64,000 nucleotides of DNA from positions 1-64,000 of the forward strand of contig JBBADV010000008.1 of the NCBI GenBank assembly GCA_041656295.1, written 5' to 3'. The translations under genes and the position numbers were made by a program. How positions within the stretch are numbered: position 1 is the first letter of the stretch; the number at the start of each line of letters is the position of its first letter. Source of the stretch: Kiritimatiellales bacterium. Lineage in GTDB: Bacteria; Verrucomicrobiota; Kiritimatiellia; Kiritimatiellales; Tichowtungiaceae. Positions 59,598 to 64,000 of the stretch are shown in pieces. Under the pieces are notes generated by a model that searched no databases, was not told the origin of the DNA, and was given only the letters and a program-made list of their open reading frames with translations.

Positions 59598-60896
59598 ATG
59601 AAAACCAGAACCCGCTTTGCGCCGAGTCCGACCGGTCATGTGCATATTGGCAACATCCGCGCCGCAATTTTTAACTGGCTGTTTGCACGCCACACCGGCG
59701 GACAGTTTTTGCTGCGCGTCGAAGATACCGATATTGAACGCTCAACGCCGGAAGCGATTCAAACGCTGCTGGATGCCATGGAATGGCTGGGACTGAATTT
59801 TGATGAAGCGCCGCTGTATCAGACGATGCGCAGACAGGCGCATATTGCCGGCGCGCAAAAACTGATTGAAGCCGGATATGCCTACGAAGAAACTGCCGGC
59901 GAACGCGCCGGTTGCGTCCTGTTTAAAATGCCCGGCACGGATATGGAGTTTACTGACATTGTAAAAGGGCATTTGAAAAAACCGGCGGCGGATATGGCGG
60001 ATTTCGTCATTGTGCGCTCTAACGGAACGCCGGTGTTTCATCTTGCCAACGTGCTCGACGATATAGAGCAGGGCATCACGCACGTTATTCGCGGCGACGA
60101 TCATGTTGAAAACACATTCCGGCACATTGCCCTGTATCGTGCGCTCGGTGCGCCGGTGCCGCAGTTTGCGCACCTGCCGATGATTGTGAACGCACAGGGC
60201 AGGCCGTATTCGAAACGCGACGGCGATGCATTTGTCGGCGATTTCAAAACCAACGGATTTCTGCCCGCCGCGCTGTTCAACTATCTCGCGCTGCTTGGCT
60301 GGTCGCCCGGCGACGGACGTGAAGTGATGTCGCGCGACGAAATGGCCGCTGCATTCGATTTATCAACCGTACGCTCATCGCCGGCGCAGATGGATATGCG
60401 GAAAATGCTCTGGATGAACGGCGAATATATCCGCGCACTGCCGCCGGCGGATTTTGCGGCAATCTGCCGGCGCGAACTTTCCGCCGCCGGAATTGCGCCG
60501 GACGAAAACTCCACCGCAGTTTTTGCATTGATGCAGGAGCGCATCAAACTGCCAGCGGAAATTACCGGAGCAACAGAATATTTTTTCCGTGACGATTACG
60601 AATACGATGAAAAAGCGGTGCAAAAAAAGATAAACAGTTCCGCCGCCGGAATTCTCGAACAGATCATTGCATTGCTTGAATCACTGCCGGAATTCGGCGC
60701 CGGAAACATTGACGCAGCGCTGCATCAGTTTGTTGAAAGCAGCGGATTAAAATTCGGCGACGTCATGCCGCCGCTGCGCATCGCCGTATCCGGTCAGCCG
60801 TCCGGCCCCGAACTCGCGCATGTGTTGGCAATTCTCGGCAAAGAAAAAGTGATTGCGCGAATCAGAAAAACACTCAAACAGTTTTGTGCCGGCTGA
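59598..60896 (+). CDS. gltX: Glutamyl-tRNA synthetase
   Basis: Charges tRNA-Glu. The 432-residue class I synthetase has the HIGH-like motif (FAPSPTGHVHIGN, residues 7-19), LLRVEDTDIERS, RGDDHVENTFRHI, and the KMSKS-like loop RPYSKRDGD. It is about 40 residues shorter than typical enzymes, mainly in the C-terminal anticodon-binding part. Only this one glutamyl enzyme is seen here, so whether it is discriminating cannot be told. The ATG lacks a ribosome site and follows a GACTTT repeat. Confidence 0.93.
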   Translation: MKTRTRFAPSPTGHVHIGNIRAAIFNWLFARHTGGQFLLRVEDTDIERSTPEAIQTLLDAMEWLGLNFDEAPLYQTMRRQAHIAGAQKLIEAGYAYEETAGERAGCVLFKMPGTDMEFTDIVKGHLKKPAADMADFVIVRSNGTPVFHLANVLDDIEQGITHVIRGDDHVENTFRHIALYRALGAPVPQFAHLPMIVNAQGRPYSKRDGDAFVGDFKTNGFLPAALFNYLALLGWSPGDGREVMSRDEMAAAFDLSTVRSSPAQMDMRKMLWMNGEYIRALPPADFAAICRRELSAAGIAPDENSTAVFALMQERIKLPAEITGATEYFFRDDYEYDEKAVQKKINSSAAGILEQIIALLESLPEFGAGNIDAALHQFVESSGLKFGDVMPPLRIAVSGQPSGPELAHVLAILGKEKVIARIRKTLKQFCAG

Positions 60897-60992
60897 TTAT
60901 TGATGTGTTTCTGCTGAAAAACCGGTGGCGAGAGCAGCAGTATCGATACTGCCGCCGGCTCCATGAGTCAAAAAATGATTTTGAGGCCCAAC

Positions 60993-61014
60993 TCTGCTTC
61001 GCACAGTAACAACA
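60993..61014. repeat. Solo copy of the 107-bp tandem-repeat junction motif
   Basis: TCTGCTTCGCACAGTAACAAC is almost the same as TCTGCTCCGCACAGTAACGGC at 1226-1247. It lies just outside the 3' end of the hypothetical gene at 61023. Confidence 0.5.
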
Positions 61015-61022
61015 AATATGCT

Positions 61023-61628
61023 CTAGCTGCGTCTGGTTCGCCGGCGTTTTTCAAACAGATTAAGCTGCGGATCTTTAAGCAGATCATAGTTTTTGAGAAT
61101 ACGCAGAGTTTGGAGCAGATCGGACTTTTCGTAGTTTTTAGAAACATCAACGCTGGAAATTAATTCGAGCATGATCGTGCGGAATAAAATGACGCCGTCG
61201 ATTCCGTTTGCGCGCATCATCGCAAGCGTTTCCTCCTGCGGCGCGGCGGCGGCGCTCAGATCAGAAAGACACAGAATCGCGGCGATATTTCCGGGGCCGA
61301 GAATTTTGCGCGCTTGGCGCATCACCGGCAGTTCGGTGAACCGGAAAATATCAGGATTTTTTTTAAGGACAGCCGGACTGAAGCGGTCTGTGTGCCAGCC
61401 GCGAATACTGACAACGGCGCGCGGCACTTTACTTAATTCCGGCGCACCCCAGAGCATTTTTTCCGGTATCACGGCGGACGCCGGTGCGGTGGGATGAGCA
61501 ATCAGCAGATCAATTTCCTCAACATCAAGTTTATGCCGTGCAACCACCTGATGTTTATTCGGCTGGATGACGAGAAAACCGAGCGATTCAAAATATTCCC
61601 GTACAATCTGGTCATTCACGGATGCCAT
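61023..61628 (-). CDS. Conserved-looking hypothetical protein, possible nuclease-like fold
   Basis: I do not recognise this 201-residue protein with certainty. It is cytoplasmic, with an N-terminal helix and strand series (VREYFESLGFLVIQPNKHQ, ARHKLDVEEIDLLI) that resembles the start of PD-(D/E)XK proteins. It continues with PRAVVSIRGWH, GNIAAILCLSDLS and GIDGVILFRTIMLEL, and ends in a strongly basic tail (EKRRRTRRS). GGAGG lies six bases before the ATG, inside the 3' end of aroB, so translation is coupled to it. No catalytic claim can be made. Confidence 0.75.
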   Translation of the reverse strand: MASVNDQIVREYFESLGFLVIQPNKHQVVARHKLDVEEIDLLIAHPTAPASAVIPEKMLWGAPELSKVPRAVVSIRGWHTDRFSPAVLKKNPDIFRFTELPVMRQARKILGPGNIAAILCLSDLSAAAAPQEETLAMMRANGIDGVILFRTIMLELISSVDVSKNYEKSDLLQTLRILKNYDLLKDPQLNLFEKRRRTRRS

Positions 61629-62682
61629 ACCAAACCTCCTTCAGCAGTTCGTCGGGAACTTCACAACCGAAATCTACATGTCCGATTTTATCCGGCAGCA
61701 CAAACCGCGGACTGCCGTTTACAGATTTTTTATCGGCGCGCATCACGCCGCGAACTTTCGGCCAGCGCAGTTCCGGCGTTTTTACCGGCAGTGACAGAGA
61801 TGCGAGCAGCTTTTCAATCCGTTCCGCATCTGCAGCTGAAAATCCGTTGAGCGCGGCGGCGAGGCGCGCGGCATATACCATACCGATTGCCACCGCTTCA
61901 CCGTGCAGAACAGCTCCGTAACCGGCAACGTTTTCGATGGCATGCGCGAGAGTATGGCCGAAATTTAAAATTCCGCGCAATCCGCCTTCACGTTCATCCT
62001 GCCGGACGATATCGGCTTTAATTTCGCAGCAGCGAGCAATGATTTTTCCCAGATCCGCATGTGCTACGCCCGCCTCAAGATCAGCAAATAAACCGGCATC
62101 CCGAATGATGCCGTATTTTACAACTTCCGCCATTCCGGCGGCGAATTCGCGCGGGGGCAGCGAGTTGAGCGTGCAGACATCCATCAGAACAAATTCCGGC
62201 TGGTGAAATGCGCCGACAAGATTTTTACCTGCCGGAATGTTGATGCCGGTTTTACCGCCGACGGAGCTGTCAACCATTGCCAGCAGTGTGGTCGGTACCT
62301 GAATAAACCGGATTCCGCGCAGCCAGCTTGCGGCGGCATATCCGGTTAAATCGCCGATTACGCCGCCGCCGAGTGCGATCAAAAAGCCGTTGCGGTCGAT
62401 GCCGTATTCCGCTGCAATGTTGTAGAGCTTAAATAAACTTTCCTGGCTCTTGATGGATTCACCCGCCGGAAAAATTTCAAGCGCCGGGAAAATATTCATG
62501 GTACCGAGCGATTTAACAACGCGGTCAAGATACAGCGGTGCGACATGTTCATCCGTCACCAGCAGGCACGGCCCCGTTAATCCGGCGGCGGCACATTCAC
62601 GCCCGATTAAATCCAGATTGCCGTAGCCGATCTGCAACGGATACGACCGTTCACCCAGTTCAACATTGATATCAAAATTCAT
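61612..62682 (-). CDS. aroB: 3-dehydroquinate synthase
   Basis: Converts DAHP to 3-dehydroquinate in the shikimate pathway; NAD- and zinc-dependent, cytoplasmic. The 356-residue protein has LVTDEHVAPLY, FPAGESIKSQES, ALGGGVIGDLTGYAA, PTTLLAMVDSSVGGKTG, EVVKYGIIRD (zinc Glu), ILNFGHTLAHAIE (zinc His) and LHGEAVAIGMVYAA (zinc His). All these are canonical. Its stop overlaps the start of the next gene by 17 bases. Confidence 0.96.
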   Translation of the reverse strand: MNFDINVELGERSYPLQIGYGNLDLIGRECAAAGLTGPCLLVTDEHVAPLYLDRVVKSLGTMNIFPALEIFPAGESIKSQESLFKLYNIAAEYGIDRNGFLIALGGGVIGDLTGYAAASWLRGIRFIQVPTTLLAMVDSSVGGKTGINIPAGKNLVGAFHQPEFVLMDVCTLNSLPPREFAAGMAEVVKYGIIRDAGLFADLEAGVAHADLGKIIARCCEIKADIVRQDEREGGLRGILNFGHTLAHAIENVAGYGAVLHGEAVAIGMVYAARLAAALNGFSAADAERIEKLLASLSLPVKTPELRWPKVRGVMRADKKSVNGSPRFVLPDKIGHVDFGCEVPDELLKEVWYGIRE

Positions 62683-62736
62683 ATTTTCACCGGATATTAA
62701 TCAGAAAGCAGGCAAGGTTTCCAGCCTCATCGATGT

Positions 62737-63864
62737 TTACGGCAAAGAAACATTCAGGCGATAGAAGCCGGCAGCGCCGGAGTTTGTCACTGTAATAGAA
62801 GAGTTCGAGCCGGTGCCGGGGAACACCGGCGATGCTGCCAGCCAGTTTGTGTTGAGCAAATCGCTCACCGACGTCAACCAGTATTGCCGTGCCGGATTGC
62901 CGTAAAAATACACTGTCTGCAAATCACCCGCCTCAAAACTGTCAATTTTAAAATACGACTCCGGATCAGTCGGATCCGTACCTTCAAGATATTCTTTTAA
63001 ATTTGAATATCCATCGCCGTCAGTATCCGCGGCTGCGACCAGACCGGTAATTGATGAACTGTATTGCGATTCCCAGCCGTTCGGAATTCCGTCGCCGTCG
63101 TAATCCGCCAGAGGGTCGATCACTGAATTAATCCAACCGGCATAGGCCGGAATCGATGTCGCCAGCAATGTGTCGTATTGGGCATACCGTGTTGCGGTAT
63201 ATGTATTAATGCCGGCAATCTTCCATGTCCCGCCATCTTTAATAAAGATGCCGCCGCCGGAATCGCCGACGGCATAGCCGCACTCATAAGGTGTATCAGA
63301 AGAGTTAAAATACATAATGATCGATTGGCTTACAAATGTGCCATTGGTCACCGGCCATTGATAATTCCCCTCAATTTTCTGTGTACCCCACCGCCGTTCC
63401 CCGCGCCCGGAGCTGCCGGCAGTCCAGTTTGTTGTGTGAGTCGTTCCGTTATACCCGTAGCCGGTGATAACCGCTGATTTTTTCAAGAAGCTTGTCGTCG
63501 GAAATGTTCCGGTATACAGCGGATAAAATCCGGGAAAAGTTTTATCGTATCGAACGAGTGCAAGATCGGCGGTCGGGTGGAATACAATTTCTTTTTGAGT
63601 GTATATCTCGCCGTCAACCGTGAGGTTTCCTGTTCCGCCATCATCCGCAACGTGTCCGGCGGTTACAATCCAGTTTGAAGCAACAGCAGATGCAGAACAG
63701 GATTTATAATAATAGGTATAATTCCAATTCAGATTATAGGCTGCTCCGGCGGCACCCGGTGAATTCGTTGCAACTGTATTGTCAGGGACAACCAGGGCAG
63801 AGGAAACTCCCGCCGTAAAAACTGTTCCGGACAAAATCTGTTTAAACTGTTTTTTCAACTGCAT
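62737..63864 (-). CDS. Secreted trypsin-like serine protease with calcium-binding repeats
   Basis: A 375-residue protein with a signal peptide (QILSGTVFTAGVSSALVV). The chymotrypsin-fold triad is visible: WIVTAGHVAD (His), DLALVRYD (Asp) and AVGDSGGGIF (Ser). After the protease come two Asp-rich loops of the thrombospondin-3 / dockerin-like kind (DYDGDGIPNGWE and DTDGDGYSNLKEYLEGTDP), then a beta-sandwich tail with WLTSVSDLLNTNW. The ATG at 63864 lies within the last codons of tsaB, so the two overlap by 23 bases. The substrate is unknown. Confidence 0.88.
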   Translation of the reverse strand: MQLKKQFKQILSGTVFTAGVSSALVVPDNTVATNSPGAAGAAYNLNWNYTYYYKSCSASAVASNWIVTAGHVADDGGTGNLTVDGEIYTQKEIVFHPTADLALVRYDKTFPGFYPLYTGTFPTTSFLKKSAVITGYGYNGTTHTTNWTAGSSGRGERRWGTQKIEGNYQWPVTNGTFVSQSIIMYFNSSDTPYECGYAVGDSGGGIFIKDGGTWKIAGINTYTATRYAQYDTLLATSIPAYAGWINSVIDPLADYDGDGIPNGWESQYSSSITGLVAAADTDGDGYSNLKEYLEGTDPTDPESYFKIDSFEAGDLQTVYFYGNPARQYWLTSVSDLLNTNWLAASPVFPGTGSNSSITVTNSGAAGFYRLNVSLP

Positions 63865-64000
63865 ATTTCGGTTCACTAAAAACCGCCGGGTGCATGTACA
63901 GCGGTTCGGGCGGTTCAGATATTTTTTGTGCGAGCAGGGCAACGTCGCGTGCGTGCGGAAACTCCGGAGCACCGATCGCCGGAAATATTTTTTCCAGCCG
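63842..64000 (-). CDS. tsaB: TsaB-like protein, C-terminal end (runs off window)
   Basis: On the minus strand the frame open at the right edge reads ARDVALLAQKISEPPEPLYM and HPAVFSEPKYAVEKTV before the stop at 63842. This resembles the C-terminus of TsaB (A-x-D-x-L-x-I-A...EPxYLR), a partner of TsaD in making the t6A base of tRNA. Only 52 codons are visible, and the match rests on this short tail, so the call is moderate. Its end overlaps the start of the protease gene by 23 bases. Confidence 0.5.
   Translation of the reverse strand, partial: RLEKIFPAIGAPEFPHARDVALLAQKISEPPEPLYMHPAVFSEPKYAVEKTV

Noticed and set aside
63865..63972. Longer start for the serine protease, adding 36 residues
   Set aside because: The added residues are basic and overlap the end of tsaB in another frame; the signal peptide begins at 63864.

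Overview
The window looks like a chromosomal segment of a Gram-negative bacterium of the PVC superphylum, most likely a Kiritimatiellota-type anaerobic degrader of sulfated polysaccharides. This is inference. The supports are an LptD-type outer-membrane protein, PEP-CTERM sorting tails, several DNRLRE (CBM96-like) secreted proteins, a Cys-type sulfatase beside glycosidases, and a heavy load of short low-complexity repeats between genes. I recognise no rRNA, tRNA, CRISPR array or intact insertion sequence.

Layout. 1-18 kb is mostly housekeeping: the start of a secreted beta-helix protein, a repeat-rich gap, folE-pyrC, lgt and nadK on the minus strand, then hisF, hisI, a GreA/B-like factor and a large BamD-LptD fusion on the plus strand. 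After two short genes come a LysM lipoprotein with SppA, and a four-gene Gld-type ABC operon (ATPase, permease, GldG-like, DUF4340). 18-50 kb is an accessory carbohydrate region. It holds a GntR-LacI hybrid regulator with a sulfatase, a clan GH-A glycosidase, three tandem genes sharing an unnamed secreted domain (one ends in PEP-CTERM, one carries a metallophosphoesterase), a GH130-like gene with an esterase, and an AraC regulator. It continues with a sugar kinase / UDP-sugar epimerase / nucleotidyltransferase operon, six consecutive DNRLRE genes (one ends in PEP-CTERM, one carries an FAD oxidoreductase, one a very large enzyme-like region), a beta-propeller glycosidase-like protein, an SSS symporter, a frameshifted CBM9-like gene, a LacI regulator and an AraB-type kinase. 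51-64 kb is housekeeping again: mfd, smpB, rpoZ, a CBS protein, a TrmH methyltransferase, murB, ldhA, gltX, aroB, a secreted trypsin-like protease and the 3' end of tsaB.

How the genes may work together (inference). Secreted sulfatase, glycosidase, esterase and binding proteins would open a sulfated glycan at the cell surface. The SSS symporter would import products, which would enter metabolism through phosphorolysis (GH130-like), the anomeric kinase/epimerase/nucleotidyltransferase trio and the pentulose-type kinase. Two separate arrays follow the same plan: the first gene is a binding domain plus PEP-CTERM anchor, and later genes carry the same domain alone or fused to an enzyme. This plan is the best candidate here for an undescribed surface system.

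A second theme is repeat invasion of coding sequence. Short repeat elements (GACTTT/GAC words, ATTCCAT words, AATCTGCGGAT-type text, GC-rich tetraloop hairpins) occupy most gaps. They appear to have supplied an in-frame internal 25-codon segment of mfd, the N-termini of pyrC and the nucleotidyltransferase, and the last codons of lgt and araB. Several gene remnants are also present: a four-helix-bundle gene, a nucleotidyltransferase tail, a transposase tail and a possible MntA-like fragment.
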